Origin: Crocinitomicaceae bacterium | GTDB taxonomy: Bacteria > Bacteroidota > Bacteroidia > Flavobacteriales_D > Crocinitomicaceae | Direction: 5' to 3' | Length of the DNA: 64,000 bases | Assembly (NCBI GenBank): GCA_030833845.1 | Contig: JAURGK010000001.1 | Location: 33,468-97,467, forward strand | The notes under the pieces: model-generated | The model's database searches: none | The model's input: the letters and a program-made list of their open reading frames with translations, nothing else | What the model was told of the DNA's origin: nothing | Position numbers and translations under genes: made by a program | Shown: positions 36,811 through 46,080 of the stretch, one piece after another | Layout of the letters: each line of letters starts with the position of its first letter | Numbering within the stretch: the stretch's first letter is position 1

Positions 36811-36848
36811 CAATAAAAAAGGCGAGCTAGTGCTCGCCTTTTTTATTG
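36811..36848. terminator. Bidirectional terminator between the glycine-rich gene and der
   Basis: A 17-bp perfect stem, CAATAAAAAAGGCGAGC and its complement, with loop TAGT. T-runs on both strands serve the two convergent genes. Confidence 0.92.
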
Positions 36849-36868
36849 TTTGATGGTGTAGTACACAT

Positions 36869-38179
36869 TTATTTTTTTCGAAAAAATATCTTGATTGGAA
36901 CACCTTCAAAATCAAATCGCTCGCGCAATCTGTTTTCCAAAAATCGTTTGTATGCATCTGTAAGGTATTGGGGCAGATTACAGAAGAATGCAAATGCTGG
37001 TGCATGGGTTGGAAGTTGTGTTACAAACTTGATTCGGATATATTTCCCTTTAACTGATGGTGGAGGAGTTTGGGCAATAATATCGAGCATAACCTCATTT
37101 AATTCATGCGTTGGGATTTTTCGAGTTCTATTCTCGAATACCCGCATAGATGTTTCTAGTGCCCGGTGAATTCGCTGTTTTTCTATAGCCGAGGTAAAAA
37201 TGATAGGCACATCGTTGAATGGTGCCAATTGTTCACGCAGTTCTGCCTCAAACTTAAGCATCGTATTTTGGTCTTTCTCGACCAAATCCCATTTATTGAC
37301 CAATACTACCACACCTTTTGAATTCTTTTCAATCATGTAATAAATACTGAGGTCTTGTTTTTGAATACCCTCTGAGGCATCGATCATAAATAAGCAGACA
37401 TCGGCGTTTTCGATAGTGCGCACCGAACGCAATACAGAATAATATTCAATATCTTCTGTAACCTTGGCTTTCTTTCTGATTCCTGCAGTATCAATGAGTA
37501 AAAAATCAAAACCAAAAGATTTGTATCTGGTATGGATGGCATCGCGGGTAGTTCCTGAAATATCTGTAACTATATTTCGATCTTGCCCCGTTAACGCATT
37601 TACCATGGATGACTTACCTACATTTGGCCTTCCTACAATGGCAATTCTTGGTAAATTGTCTTCTTCTCGAACGGAGGCATCCTCTTTGTTGAAATGCTTG
37701 ATGAGTTCGTCCAAAATTTCTCCCGTACCACTTCCATTAGTAGCACTTAAATCAAAGACTTCACCTAGACCGAAGGTGTAAAATTCTGAAGATAGCCCTA
37801 CCCTTTCGGTATTATCTACTTTATTTGCAGCAATCAATACCGGTTTCTTACTCTTTCTAAGCAACTGGGCAACTATTTCATCCATATCCACAATACCAGT
37901 CATCACATCGACCATAAAAATGATTACCGTGGCTTCCTCGATGGCAATTTGTACTTGCTTTCGGATTTCTCCTTCGAAAATATCTTCCTTTGTCGTGGCA
38001 TAACCGCCTGTATCAATGACTGAGAATTGATAACCATTCCATTCTCCTTTTCCATAAATTCGGTCACGGGTTACGCCGCTCACCTCCTTCACAATGGCAT
38101 CTCTAGACTCTGTTAAGCGATTAAATAAGGTGGACTTCCCAACATTTGGACGTCCAACAATAGCAACTATATTACTCAT
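36869..38179 (-). CDS. der: Ribosome-assembly GTPase Der
   Basis: Essential GTPase with two tandem G domains that acts in 50S subunit maturation, 436 residues. The first G1 loop is GRPNVGKST at 8-16 and the second GRPNVGKSS near 180. DTGGY and DTAGI are the two G3 motifs, NKVD and NKWD the G4 motifs. The C-terminal KH-like domain ends in IKIFFRKK. It is 9 bases downstream of era in the same operon. Confidence 0.97.
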   Translation of the reverse strand: MSNIVAIVGRPNVGKSTLFNRLTESRDAIVKEVSGVTRDRIYGKGEWNGYQFSVIDTGGYATTKEDIFEGEIRKQVQIAIEEATVIIFMVDVMTGIVDMDEIVAQLLRKSKKPVLIAANKVDNTERVGLSSEFYTFGLGEVFDLSATNGSGTGEILDELIKHFNKEDASVREEDNLPRIAIVGRPNVGKSSMVNALTGQDRNIVTDISGTTRDAIHTRYKSFGFDFLLIDTAGIRKKAKVTEDIEYYSVLRSVRTIENADVCLFMIDASEGIQKQDLSIYYMIEKNSKGVVVLVNKWDLVEKDQNTMLKFEAELREQLAPFNDVPIIFTSAIEKQRIHRALETSMRVFENRTRKIPTHELNEVMLDIIAQTPPPSVKGKYIRIKFVTQLPTHAPAFAFFCNLPQYLTDAYKRFLENRLRERFDFEGVPIKIFFRKK

Positions 38180-38188
38180 GCTGTGTAC

Positions 38189-39064
38189 TTAATATCCGTA
38201 TTTTTTGAGCTTGGCATCGGAATGGCGCCAGTCTTTATCCACTTTGACGTAGTTTTCTAAAAAAACTTTTGACTCAAGAAATTTTTCCATATCGAGCCTT
38301 GCCTCTCGGCCAATACGTTTGAGCATCTCGCCTCCACGCCCGATGATAATACCACGCTGAGAGTCTCTTTCGACGATGATATTGGCCCGTACGCGAATCA
38401 GACCTGGTTCTTCGGTGTAGGCGTCGATTTCAACTTGTGTGCTGTATGGGATCTCCTTTTGGCAATGAATGAATATTTTTTCTCGAATAATCTCAGAAAT
38501 AAAAAAGCGCATCGGTCTGTCAGACAACTCCTCTTTGTCATAATAGGGCGGGCTCTCAGGTATAAGAGACAGAATTTCCTCCCAAACCGCCTCAATATTG
38601 AATTTATGCAAGGCAGATATAGCATATACCTTGGCTTTAGGTAGTTTTTCTTGCCAATAACTCACCCGCTCCATGACCTTTTGTTGATCCGAATTGTCAA
38701 TCTTATTGATCAAACACAATACCGGAACTTCTAAGCGTTGTATACGCTCTAAGGTAGACTTGTGATTCATGTCGTTTTCGTGGGTATCGGTCATAAACAA
38801 GAGTACATCAGCATCCTGAATAGATGTATTGACGTAATCCATCATGTTTTCGTGCAGCTTATAGGCTGCATTGACCACACCTGGCGTATCTGAAAAAACA
38901 ATTTGGTAATCAGCTTCGTTGACAATACCTAAAATCCGATGTCGGGTGGTTTGTGCCTTAGAACTTACAATTGAAAGCTTTTCACCAACGAGCTGATTCA
39001 TCAAAGTGGATTTACCCACATTTGGAGAGCCTACGATATTTACAAAACCTGATTTATGCGCCAT
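38189..39064 (-). CDS. era: GTPase Era
   Basis: GTPase that binds the 3' end of 16S rRNA during 30S maturation, 291 residues. G1 GSPNVGKST is near 12-20, G3 DTPG, G4 NKID, and the KH domain has RGIIIGRGGEMLKRIG. The open frame continues to 39178, but the -7 element at 39080-39087 places the mRNA start near 39076. MAHKSGFVNI at 39064 is therefore the start, matching the usual Era length. Operon with der. Confidence 0.97.
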   Translation of the reverse strand: MAHKSGFVNIVGSPNVGKSTLMNQLVGEKLSIVSSKAQTTRHRILGIVNEADYQIVFSDTPGVVNAAYKLHENMMDYVNTSIQDADVLLFMTDTHENDMNHKSTLERIQRLEVPVLCLINKIDNSDQQKVMERVSYWQEKLPKAKVYAISALHKFNIEAVWEEILSLIPESPPYYDKEELSDRPMRFFISEIIREKIFIHCQKEIPYSTQVEIDAYTEEPGLIRVRANIIVERDSQRGIIIGRGGEMLKRIGREARLDMEKFLESKVFLENYVKVDKDWRHSDAKLKKYGY

Positions 39065-39079
39065 AATGCTAGCAAAAGA

Positions 39080-39087
39080 CAAAGGTA
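39080..39087 (-). promoter_or_regulatory. -7 element for era-der
   Basis: Reverse-strand TACCTTTG. The predicted leader is about 12 bases before the ATG at 39064. Confidence 0.6.
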
Positions 39088-39145
39088 CGATTATTTGACG
39101 GGATGCCTTCCATTGAAATTCATTAGCATCAAAAGTTATTTTTTC

Positions 39146-39153
39146 TATCTTCG
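39146..39153 (+). promoter_or_regulatory. Probable -7 element for the 57-residue gene
   Basis: TATCTTCG, one mismatch, places the start site one base before the ATG at 39158. Confidence 0.4.
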
Positions 39154-39157
39154 AATT

Positions 39158-39331
39158 ATGGAAAATATTGAACAACAAATTGCTGATTTAAAATCTCAAC
39201 TTACTGGAGATTTATTTTCTGATCTTGAAACACAACAAAAGATCTATGAACTCAAAAAAGTGCTGAATCCTGCTATAGAACATGCGCCTGAAACTGACGA
39301 AGACGACGGCTGTTTGTATTGTGGTAGTTAG
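39158..39331 (+). CDS. 57-residue protein ending in CxxC
   Basis: The short protein is an amphipathic, charged helix (ENIEQQIADLKSQL, DLETQQKIYELKKVL) followed by an acidic stretch and the C-terminal DGCLYCGS. The CxxC could bind a metal or be redox-active. The frame extends upstream, but the promoter-like TATCTTCG sits 5 bases before this ATG. No family is recognised. Divergent from era and convergent with the DUF58 gene (4-base overlap). Confidence 0.65.
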   Translation: MENIEQQIADLKSQLTGDLFSDLETQQKIYELKKVLNPAIEHAPETDEDDGCLYCGS

Positions 39332-40242
39332 TACAGTTTTTGTCTTTTCAAGAGGTATTTCAACAAAACTTGATCATAACCTTCCTCTATAGCTGCCGGA
39401 ACAAAGTCAATGCCTAAATTCAGGCACCTCATCTGTAATTCTTCGAAATAAGCTTGAATTGCAACTTGATATTTTTCACGGACTTCAGCTGGCCTTAACT
39501 GAAGATGTTCGCCTGTTTCCATGTCAATTAGCTTGTATGGCCTGTCTTCCAAGGCAAAAGATTTTTCTAAGGCATCGTGATATACATGAAATAATATGAC
39601 CTCATGTTTGTTATGTTTGAGGTGCTGCAGGGCATCTATAAGCGCAGCAGTTTGGGCTGGATCATCAAGTAAATCTGTAAAGATCACTACAAGACTTCTT
39701 TTGTGAGCCAATGCAGCGATATCGTGCAAGGCTTGTGTGGTAGCCGTAGCCCTTCGGTTCTTTTCTTTATATTTCTCTAAGCGGTTTTCAAGTTCACTAT
39801 ATAGGTAACGATGGTGTGCAAGCGATGTTTTGGCAGCAGTATGGAGCTGCAAACCGTCGTCAAATATGCTCAGACCAACCGCATCGCGCTGCCGCTTTAA
39901 CAATTCTATAAGGCTTGACGCGGCATAGACCGCATATTCAAATTTATTAGTCCCTGTTTGAGGAAAATACATTGAACTTGAGTCATCTATTACAATCTGA
40001 CAACGCAAGTTGGTCTCTTCTTCATACTTTTTGGTAAACAATTTTTCAGAGCGCCCATACAAACGCCAATCAATATTTTTAGTTGATTCTCCTGGATTAT
40101 AAAGCCTATGCTCGGCAAATTCTACGGAGAAACCATGAAAGGGGCTCTTGTGCATGCCTGTAATGAAACCTTCAACCACCTGCTTAGCAAGTAATTCTAG
40201 ATTCCCAAACTGAGCCAAACGCATACGTTCAATTGCCTCCAT
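39328..40242 (-). CDS. DUF58 protein
   Basis: 304 residues of the DUF58 family, which is often linked to MoxR AAA+ ATPases and vWA proteins. The diagnostic segment is YNPGESTKNIDWRLYGRSEKLFTKKYEEE, followed by a vWA-like core with IDDSSSMYF as MIDAS. No MoxR gene is visible here. The start was set at MEAIERMRLAQFG (40242) because the -7 element at 40249-40256 excludes the upstream ATG at 40305. Confidence 0.92.
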   Translation of the reverse strand: MEAIERMRLAQFGNLELLAKQVVEGFITGMHKSPFHGFSVEFAEHRLYNPGESTKNIDWRLYGRSEKLFTKKYEEETNLRCQIVIDDSSSMYFPQTGTNKFEYAVYAASSLIELLKRQRDAVGLSIFDDGLQLHTAAKTSLAHHRYLYSELENRLEKYKEKNRRATATTQALHDIAALAHKRSLVVIFTDLLDDPAQTAALIDALQHLKHNKHEVILFHVYHDALEKSFALEDRPYKLIDMETGEHLQLRPAEVREKYQVAIQAYFEELQMRCLNLGIDFVPAAIEEGYDQVLLKYLLKRQKLY

Positions 40243-40248
40243 GACTAG

Positions 40249-40256
40249 CAAAGTTA
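40249..40256 (-). promoter_or_regulatory. -7 element for the DUF58 gene
   Basis: Reverse-strand TAACTTTG. The predicted leader is about 3 bases. Confidence 0.6.
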
Positions 40257-40323
40257 ATAAAGTAAGGTTGATTCGAAGCAACCTTTCCTTAAATGTACTC
40301 GTCAAAGAAGTAAATCCCTGATT

Positions 40324-42774
40324 ATGAAATACACTCTACCTCTTCTCTTTTGCTTTTTAAGTATTTTTCAAGCTTATTATAGCCAAGTTACTGGATTTGC
40401 TCTTAGCGGCTTAAACCTGTCGCCAAATGCTGTACTGACTTCTTGCGACCAAGAGGTAAATATTGGTTTTTCAGCCCTAACGCCAGCCACTAACAGCACA
40501 GTGAGCTATGATTTGCCATATACAATCTTAGGTAATAATTTCAGTGGGTTTCAATTTCAAGCAGTAGTGGATTGGGGCGATGGCTCAAATACCATTGCTG
40601 GAGGAGGAACCTCAACAACTGGTACAAACATCAGCATGAACCCACCTTTGAGTCACTTATATAATGCACCTGGTTCTTATGTCATCACCACCACGGTTTA
40701 CAACCCTGCCAATCAAACTTATGCTTTTGATAGTTTATATTATACCGTAGGCTCATGTTCTTATCAGGCGTATGCTGCGGTTGGGCTGGACTGCAACAAT
40801 GACGGCACCGTTGAACAAAACTTGCAAAACGTACCCTTTCAGTTGATCGGCAATAACGGCCAAGTGTACCAAAATAACAACCAAACAGGAGGTTTATTGC
40901 AATTCACTAACCTCACACCCGGCACTTATACCTTGCAGGTTGACCCTTCTTGGTTAGCGGCTTCAGGTTATGTGGTTTTGAGTAGTTTTCCAACCACACC
41001 CATAGTGCTGCCTGGCCCTGGCATTACTACCTACATGTTTACTTTGATTTGCAACCAAGGTGCAGTTCAACTTTGTGTAGGCGGTACCGTTTTTTGCGAT
41101 GCCAACAACAACGGCATTTTTGATTCGAATGAACCTACACTCAACAACGTACCAATCGTTGTCAATGGCATAACCACCTACAGCAATGCCAATGGCCAAT
41201 ACAATGCATCATTTGCTGGAGTGGCCGGCCAATATTACCCTATTGAGGTCAATGCCAATTATTTGTCAAATACACAAAATACCGTATCGGCGAGTGCACC
41301 AGATTCGGTTTTGGCTTACCCATGTTCGGTTGGAGCTCCTCCAATTCCAGCGAACATTCCTATGAATTGTAGTAGCCCAAGCAATGTATTTTGCTATGGT
41401 GGTTATGTATTTTGCGATGACAATGGCAACGGCGTTTTCGATACCAATGAAAGCCCCATCGCCTTTGCACCAGTCATTTTGTACACTCAAAATTCGACCT
41501 CAAATTCAGTTACAGTATATACAGATTCACTCGGTTATTTCAGCTACTGCGGTAGTTTTACCAATACGACCAACCTTATAATGGCTCAAGTGAGTTCTAC
41601 GTGGTTGGCATACAATGGCATTGCCACCTCTCCTATCCTGACCTTACTAGGCTCCAATAATGGTCAGATCAATTACGGTATGCTCGCCATCAATTGCGGT
41701 GGCCAAACAACAACTTGCGCAGATATGTGGACTACCGTTACACCTTGGATCGGTTATTATCAAGGAACAACGGCCTATATCAAGCTCAATTGGGGCAATT
41801 ATGGCCCACAGGCTGCAAATAATTATACCCTTTCGCTCACCTACCCAGCAGGTGTGACTCCCAATACTGCCTCGATTCAAAATTCTGGTTACACCATAAG
41901 CGGCAATACCATCACTTGGAATTTATACTCTTCGAGCACCTTTTTTAATGCCTATGATGTCATTACTTTTAATGTGCCCTCTGGCCTGGCCTCTGGCACC
42001 CAACACATCTTTAGCTCTACTATCAACCCAACAGGAACTAATACGGATTGTGCACAATTTAATAACCAAGGAAGTTTGCTTCAGATTGTGGGCAATAGTT
42101 ATGACCCCAATGATAAAACGGCTGCCACTTTATACAACTTTGAAGGAAGTGTGTGTCCACCAGATTATTTAGATTATACCATCATTGATCAATTGACTTA
42201 CACTATCCGTTTTCAAAATACCGGAACAGCTCCCGCTCAAAATATTTATATCATTGATACGCTTAGTCCAAATCTCGATTTAAATACCTTTACGCTGCTT
42301 GAATCAACACACCCCATACAAGTGGTGAATTTAGGAAATGGAATTTTCCGTTTTGAATTCAATCAAATTTGGCTGCCAGATTCCCTCACCAATGAACCAG
42401 CAAGCCACGGGCATTTTACTTACAGAATCATTGAGTCAGCGTCCAATCAATTCGGATCCGTGATTGACAACACGGCCTACATCTATTTTGATTGGAATGA
42501 CCCGATCATTACCAATACCACACATCATGTCAACAGCCAAATTGAAAATGTTCATGAACTCACAAGTCCTCTTCAAATCCATCCCAATCCGGCAACGAAG
42601 CATATTGAATTAGGTCTCGAAAGTCCAGAGGTGGTGCTCATAAAGGATATCAATGGCAAGACTGTATATCAGGAACTTGTCGCACCGAATCAATACATTG
42701 ATATTGAACACTTAAAAAATGGAATTTACTTCATTGAAAGCAAAAATAAATTTGGCAAACTCATTAAAATTTAA
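40324..42774 (+). CDS. Large T9SS cargo protein with SdrD_B-like and DUF7619-like domains
   Basis: 816 residues. A signal peptide ends near YYSQV. A PKD-like N-terminal region (VDWGDGSNTI) is followed by three Ca-binding-like segments: CNNDGTVEQN, CDANNNGIFDSNEP and CDDNGNGVFDTNES, each opening an SdrD_B-like beta domain. A DUF11/DUF7619-like domain comes next (SYDPNDKTA...YTIRFQNTGTAPAQNIYIIDTL...YIYFDWNDPI), and a type A T9SS sorting domain (IHPNPATKHIEL to LIKI) ends the protein. Probably a calcium-stabilised surface or adhesin-like protein; its ligand is unknown. Confidence 0.88.
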   Translation: MKYTLPLLFCFLSIFQAYYSQVTGFALSGLNLSPNAVLTSCDQEVNIGFSALTPATNSTVSYDLPYTILGNNFSGFQFQAVVDWGDGSNTIAGGGTSTTGTNISMNPPLSHLYNAPGSYVITTTVYNPANQTYAFDSLYYTVGSCSYQAYAAVGLDCNNDGTVEQNLQNVPFQLIGNNGQVYQNNNQTGGLLQFTNLTPGTYTLQVDPSWLAASGYVVLSSFPTTPIVLPGPGITTYMFTLICNQGAVQLCVGGTVFCDANNNGIFDSNEPTLNNVPIVVNGITTYSNANGQYNASFAGVAGQYYPIEVNANYLSNTQNTVSASAPDSVLAYPCSVGAPPIPANIPMNCSSPSNVFCYGGYVFCDDNGNGVFDTNESPIAFAPVILYTQNSTSNSVTVYTDSLGYFSYCGSFTNTTNLIMAQVSSTWLAYNGIATSPILTLLGSNNGQINYGMLAINCGGQTTTCADMWTTVTPWIGYYQGTTAYIKLNWGNYGPQAANNYTLSLTYPAGVTPNTASIQNSGYTISGNTITWNLYSSSTFFNAYDVITFNVPSGLASGTQHIFSSTINPTGTNTDCAQFNNQGSLLQIVGNSYDPNDKTAATLYNFEGSVCPPDYLDYTIIDQLTYTIRFQNTGTAPAQNIYIIDTLSPNLDLNTFTLLESTHPIQVVNLGNGIFRFEFNQIWLPDSLTNEPASHGHFTYRIIESASNQFGSVIDNTAYIYFDWNDPIITNTTHHVNSQIENVHELTSPLQIHPNPATKHIELGLESPEVVLIKDINGKTVYQELVAPNQYIDIEHLKNGIYFIESKNKFGKLIKI

Positions 42775-42788
42775 TTTTTTTTAAAAGT

Positions 42789-42805
42789 TTGGCACTGATT
42801 TTGCA
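42789..42805 (+). promoter_or_regulatory. Sigma-54 (-24/-12) promoter
   Basis: TTGGCACTGATTTTGCA matches the consensus TGGCAC-N5-TTGCA exactly, with the GG and GC dinucleotides at the required spacing. It starts 14 bases after the stop of the T9SS protein and points at a hairpin and terminator, not at a gene. Transcription would start near 42816. Confidence 0.8.
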
Positions 42806-42815
42806 TAGAGCTAAA

Positions 42816-42898
42816 TGTAGTAGTTTATAGTTAGGTTATGGATAGCGGCGGTCCACCTGCCCTATCCGAAAAAACGGCCCTTTCGGGCCGTTTTTTTT
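42816..42898 (+). ncRNA. Candidate sigma-54-driven small RNA
   Basis: About 83 bases lie between the predicted sigma-54 start site and a strong terminator. A 28-base hairpin spans about 42839-42866: GGATAG pairs with CTATCC, with GGC/GCC and GG/CC inside. An ATG at 42838 could open a frame, but it runs through the terminator, so coding is unlikely. The next gene is on the other strand, so the promoter has no other target. Confidence 0.6.
42869..42898 (+). terminator. Strong intrinsic terminator
   Basis: A 12-bp stem AAAAAACGGCCC/GGGCCGTTTTTT with a TTTC loop ends in a T-run to 42898. It ends the small RNA candidate and probably the T9SS gene as well. Confidence 0.93.
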
Positions 42899-42904
42899 AT
42901 ATAC

Positions 42905-43249
42905 TTAACCTTTTTGCTTTGTTTGGGTGTAGCCTTCCTTGAGCAATATTTCAAATATTTTTTGCTTGAAATTTCCTTGTACTAAGATTTCATTGTCTTT
43001 GACACTTCCACCTACGCCGCATTTGCTTTTGAGTAATTTTCCTAGGTCTTTGAGGTCCTCTTCATTACCGACAAATCCTTCAACAAGAGTAACTTCCTTT
43101 CCTGCGCGCTGTTTGCGGTCCATACTAACGTATAACCTCTGTTGCTGATTGGGAAGAGTCTCGATGTCATCATCTGGCTCCGATTGGTAATTGAAATTCG
43201 GATTGGTACTATAGACCACATTCTGAAACTTTTGTTGTTTTTTAGACAT
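42905..43249 (-). CDS. SUI1-family translation factor
   Basis: 114 residues related to eIF1/YciH. After a variable N-terminal half, DRKQRAGKEVTLVEGF, LKDLGKLLKSKCGVGGSVKDNEILVQG and KIFEILLKEGY are the SUI1 core that binds the small ribosomal subunit. In bacteria the role is thought to be start-codon fidelity. The -7 element sits 5 bases before the ATG, so its own message would be leaderless. Confidence 0.93.
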   Translation of the reverse strand: MSKKQQKFQNVVYSTNPNFNYQSEPDDDIETLPNQQQRLYVSMDRKQRAGKEVTLVEGFVGNEEDLKDLGKLLKSKCGVGGSVKDNEILVQGNFKQKIFEILLKEGYTQTKQKG

Positions 43250-43253
43250 ACAG

Positions 43254-43261
43254 CAAAGATA
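43254..43261 (-). promoter_or_regulatory. -7 element for the SUI1 gene
   Basis: Reverse-strand TATCTTTG. The predicted start site is one base before the ATG at 43249. Confidence 0.6.
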
Positions 43262-43345
43262 AACAATCCGAGCTTTGAAATATGACCTCTGTTATTTTGT
43301 AGATAATGGCTATTTTAGCTACACCATTTAGGGTTGTTTAAAAGC

Positions 43346-44503
43346 ATGTCCAAAAAGAAAATACTTACTGTGATTGGGGCCCGCCCACAAATCATCAAAG
43401 CAGCAGCGATTAGCCGTGCCATTGCGGAGCATTTTGCAGATGAATTGACTGAAATTTTAGTGCATACCGGCCAACACTATGATCAAAATATGTCCGAAGT
43501 CTTTTTTGAAGAACTAGGCATTCCAAAACCAAACTATAATTTAGCTGTCGGCAGCGGAACTCATGGACACATGACTGCGGCAATGATCAGTGGTCTAGAA
43601 GATATTATCCTCAAAGAGAAGCCCAATGCTGTGGTGATTTACGGCGATACCAATTCAACAATCGCTGCGGCAATCGCTGCGGCAAAAATACATGTTGCCG
43701 TAGTGCACATCGAGGCTGGATTGCGAAGTTTTAATAAGGCAATGCCCGAAGAACTGAACCGAATTGCCGCCGATCACATGAGCACTTTGCTTTTTGTTCC
43801 AACTGCTGCTGGAATGAAAAATTTAGCAAAAGAAGGTTTTGATCTTAACATTAAAGCCGAAGCAAAAATTGATGCACCAAATGTTTACCACTGCGGTGAC
43901 ATCATGTATGACAACAGCTTGTATTTTGCAAAAATGAATGCGGGGCGCAGAAGCATACTTGCAGATCTTGACCTAGAAGATTCACCCTACATCCTTAGCA
44001 CCATTCACCGGGATTCCAATACCGACGATCCAAGGGCCCTGCAGCAAATTTTTGAGGCCCTGCTCCAACTTATTGATCAAACCAACATGCAGGTCGTCTT
44101 GCCACTACATCCGCGAACAACTGCAAAAATGAAGCACCTGCTCAAGGAGGATTTTCAAGAAAAAATTTCTTCTAACCAACAATTAATCATTTGCCCACCC
44201 GCTGGTTTTTTGGATATGATCGCCTTAGAACAAAATGCGCAGCTGATTATTACAGATAGTGGTGGGGTTCAAAAAGAAGCTTATTTTTTTCAAAAACCTT
44301 GTGTAATTCTACGTGAGCAAACCGAATGGATTGAAGTGGTTGAATCTGGAGCTGCCATTTTATGTGGTGCTGATCAAGAAAAAATCATCAACGCAGTGCA
44401 CGAGCTTCTAAATAAAAGCATTCAAACCGATGCTTCTATATTTGGAGATGGTCAAGCCGCACGTTTTATTTGTGAGAAAATCATTTCAGACTTGCCGTGC
44501 TAA
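43346..44503 (+). CDS. wecB: UDP-N-acetylglucosamine 2-epimerase
   Basis: Converts UDP-GlcNAc to UDP-ManNAc for surface polysaccharide, 385 residues. VIGARPQIIKAAAISRAI, HTGQHYDQNMS, VYGDTNSTIAAA, HIEAGLRS and ITDSGGVQKEAYF are all diagnostic. The start was set at the ATG at 43346; the in-frame codon at 43334 is TTG. It is co-transcribed with the deacetylase-like gene, whose GTG start lies 7 bases inside wecB. Confidence 0.95.
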   Translation: MSKKKILTVIGARPQIIKAAAISRAIAEHFADELTEILVHTGQHYDQNMSEVFFEELGIPKPNYNLAVGSGTHGHMTAAMISGLEDIILKEKPNAVVIYGDTNSTIAAAIAAAKIHVAVVHIEAGLRSFNKAMPEELNRIAADHMSTLLFVPTAAGMKNLAKEGFDLNIKAEAKIDAPNVYHCGDIMYDNSLYFAKMNAGRRSILADLDLEDSPYILSTIHRDSNTDDPRALQQIFEALLQLIDQTNMQVVLPLHPRTTAKMKHLLKEDFQEKISSNQQLIICPPAGFLDMIALEQNAQLIITDSGGVQKEAYFFQKPCVILREQTEWIEVVESGAAILCGADQEKIINAVHELLNKSIQTDASIFGDGQAARFICEKIISDLPC

Positions 44504-45780
44504 TCTATGTTGAATTCATCACAGAGCGCTTGCTCTACACGCTCAATTTTGTATTGAGAGATCGCGAAGTTCAGTTCAGACTTACCAACGATAGCACCTA
44601 TTTTAAAAATGCAATTGAACCAAAATTCAACTATTCCAATACGGAATTTGAAGGTGCGCTTCAGATCAGACCAGCGACACTACTTTTCGATGACCAACTA
44701 TACAGAGAAACTCCTCAGATAGGTGAATTTCATCAAACAGACTGTCTTCAGTTTGACAACATAGCAGATCTTTTGGCAAGTGTTTTTTACGTGCTGAGCC
44801 GCATGGAAGAATACAACAGCACACAGCGCGATCATTTAGATCGATTCATGGCCAGAGGGTCCCTGTTATCTAAAGCAGGGTGGCTCCAAACGCCAATTTG
44901 CGATATTTGGAGTGAGGCTTTTATCACATTTTTAAATAATCAATTACAAGTTGATCTAAAAGCAAAAAAACCCGCATTTCACTTTCAACCCACCTTTGAC
45001 ATTGACAATACATTTGCCTTTGCTCATAAGAATAAATTACGCAGTTTTTTGGCACAAACCAAAGACTTATTTTACCAAAGAAAAGAACGCGCCCAAGACC
45101 GAAGAAAAGTACGCAGTGGGCTTGCCACAGACCCATACGACACCTTTGATACCATTGCAAATATCGCCATTCAATATCCTCAAACAAAAGTTTTTTGGTT
45201 GCTCGGGAATTATACCTCAAAAGATAAAAACCTATCACATCTCAATGAAGCACAACAAGCAAAAATTAAAAAAATTGCAGCAGAAACGGAAATCGGTATC
45301 CATTTGAGCTCCATTACTGCATTGGATTTCAAACAAATGCAAATTGAGTGTGAACGTTTGGCCCAGATCACAGGACAAACAACATTAAGCAACCGCCAGC
45401 ATTACCTCATGCATACTCTTCCACAAACCTATTTGCTATTGCTAAAAGCTGGCATTAGACACGATTACACCATGGGCTATGCCGAGCAGACAGGTTTTCG
45501 TGCTGGAACCGCGCGAACTTTTCCATGGTTTAACCTCTTAAAAAATGAAGTAACAGAGCTCAATATTCATCCTTTCATGTACATGGATGGCACACTTAAA
45601 GAGTATCTTGAACTTACCAATGACGCTGCTAAGCAGCGCATCAGAGACTTATACAAGGAAGTAAAGCGATTTGGCGGAACGTTTAGCTTTTTGTGGCACA
45701 ACGAGACTATCGGCGGCTACCAACAGTGGGCAGATTACCAAGAAGTTTTTTACGAAAACTTTAAATTATACGAGCAGTAA
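44497..45780 (+). CDS. Polysaccharide-deacetylase-like protein (DUF7033 type)
   Basis: 427 residues. The N-terminal about 140 residues (FITERLLYTLNFVLRDRE..., DIWSEAF at the border) fit the domain found ahead of Bacteroidota deacetylase-like modules. The C-terminal part has FQPTFDIDNTFAF as a probable metal-site segment, IGIHLSS, and FSFLWHNETIGGY at the end. It probably modifies a surface glycan together with WecB. Activity is inferred, not shown. The start codon is GTG, overlapping the wecB stop by 7 bases. Confidence 0.82.
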   Translation: MLIYVEFITERLLYTLNFVLRDREVQFRLTNDSTYFKNAIEPKFNYSNTEFEGALQIRPATLLFDDQLYRETPQIGEFHQTDCLQFDNIADLLASVFYVLSRMEEYNSTQRDHLDRFMARGSLLSKAGWLQTPICDIWSEAFITFLNNQLQVDLKAKKPAFHFQPTFDIDNTFAFAHKNKLRSFLAQTKDLFYQRKERAQDRRKVRSGLATDPYDTFDTIANIAIQYPQTKVFWLLGNYTSKDKNLSHLNEAQQAKIKKIAAETEIGIHLSSITALDFKQMQIECERLAQITGQTTLSNRQHYLMHTLPQTYLLLLKAGIRHDYTMGYAEQTGFRAGTARTFPWFNLLKNEVTELNIHPFMYMDGTLKEYLELTNDAAKQRIRDLYKEVKRFGGTFSFLWHNETIGGYQQWADYQEVFYENFKLYEQ

Positions 45781-45790
45781 TAGCGGCAGT

Positions 45791-46063
45791 CTATTGCCCT
45801 TTTCCAATTTTTTTATAAGAATCACATGATCTTAATTCTTCGATCATTTGTTCCTTTTCTGCAGCGGTCTTATTGGCATCCATGTTTTCACATTTTTTCA
45901 TCGAAGCTTCATATTTTTTAAGAACCTTATCTAGAGATACACCTTTTTCGCTGGCTTTTTTGATTTCTTGGGTCATTTCTAACCATTGATCTGCACATTC
46001 GCAAATTTCAGACTGACAAGAAAATAGAGATAAACTTATAACTAAAATGAGTAAATTTTTCAT
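45791..46063 (-). CDS. Small cysteine-rich lipoprotein (second copy)
   Basis: 90 residues. The lipobox is LFSC, and the mature chain is helical and lysine-rich with CECADQWLEM, KKCENMD and RSCDSYKK. The same plan is seen in the lipoprotein at 27735. Function unknown. The start was set at MKNLLILV because the upstream frame has no signal-like start. It lies 17 bases downstream of the DUF6089 gene and is probably in one transcript with it. Confidence 0.72.
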   Translation of the reverse strand: MKNLLILVISLSLFSCQSEICECADQWLEMTQEIKKASEKGVSLDKVLKKYEASMKKCENMDANKTAAEKEQMIEELRSCDSYKKIGKGQ

Positions 46064-46080
46064 AGCATTAGTGTAAACGA

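Noticed and set aside
39065..39178. 38-residue N-terminal extension of Era
   Set aside because: It lies upstream of the predicted transcription start and lacks family similarity; Era begins at MAHKSGF.
42838..42900. Short open frame starting ATG within the sigma-54 RNA candidate
   Set aside because: It runs straight through the terminator hairpin and T-run and has no plausible product.
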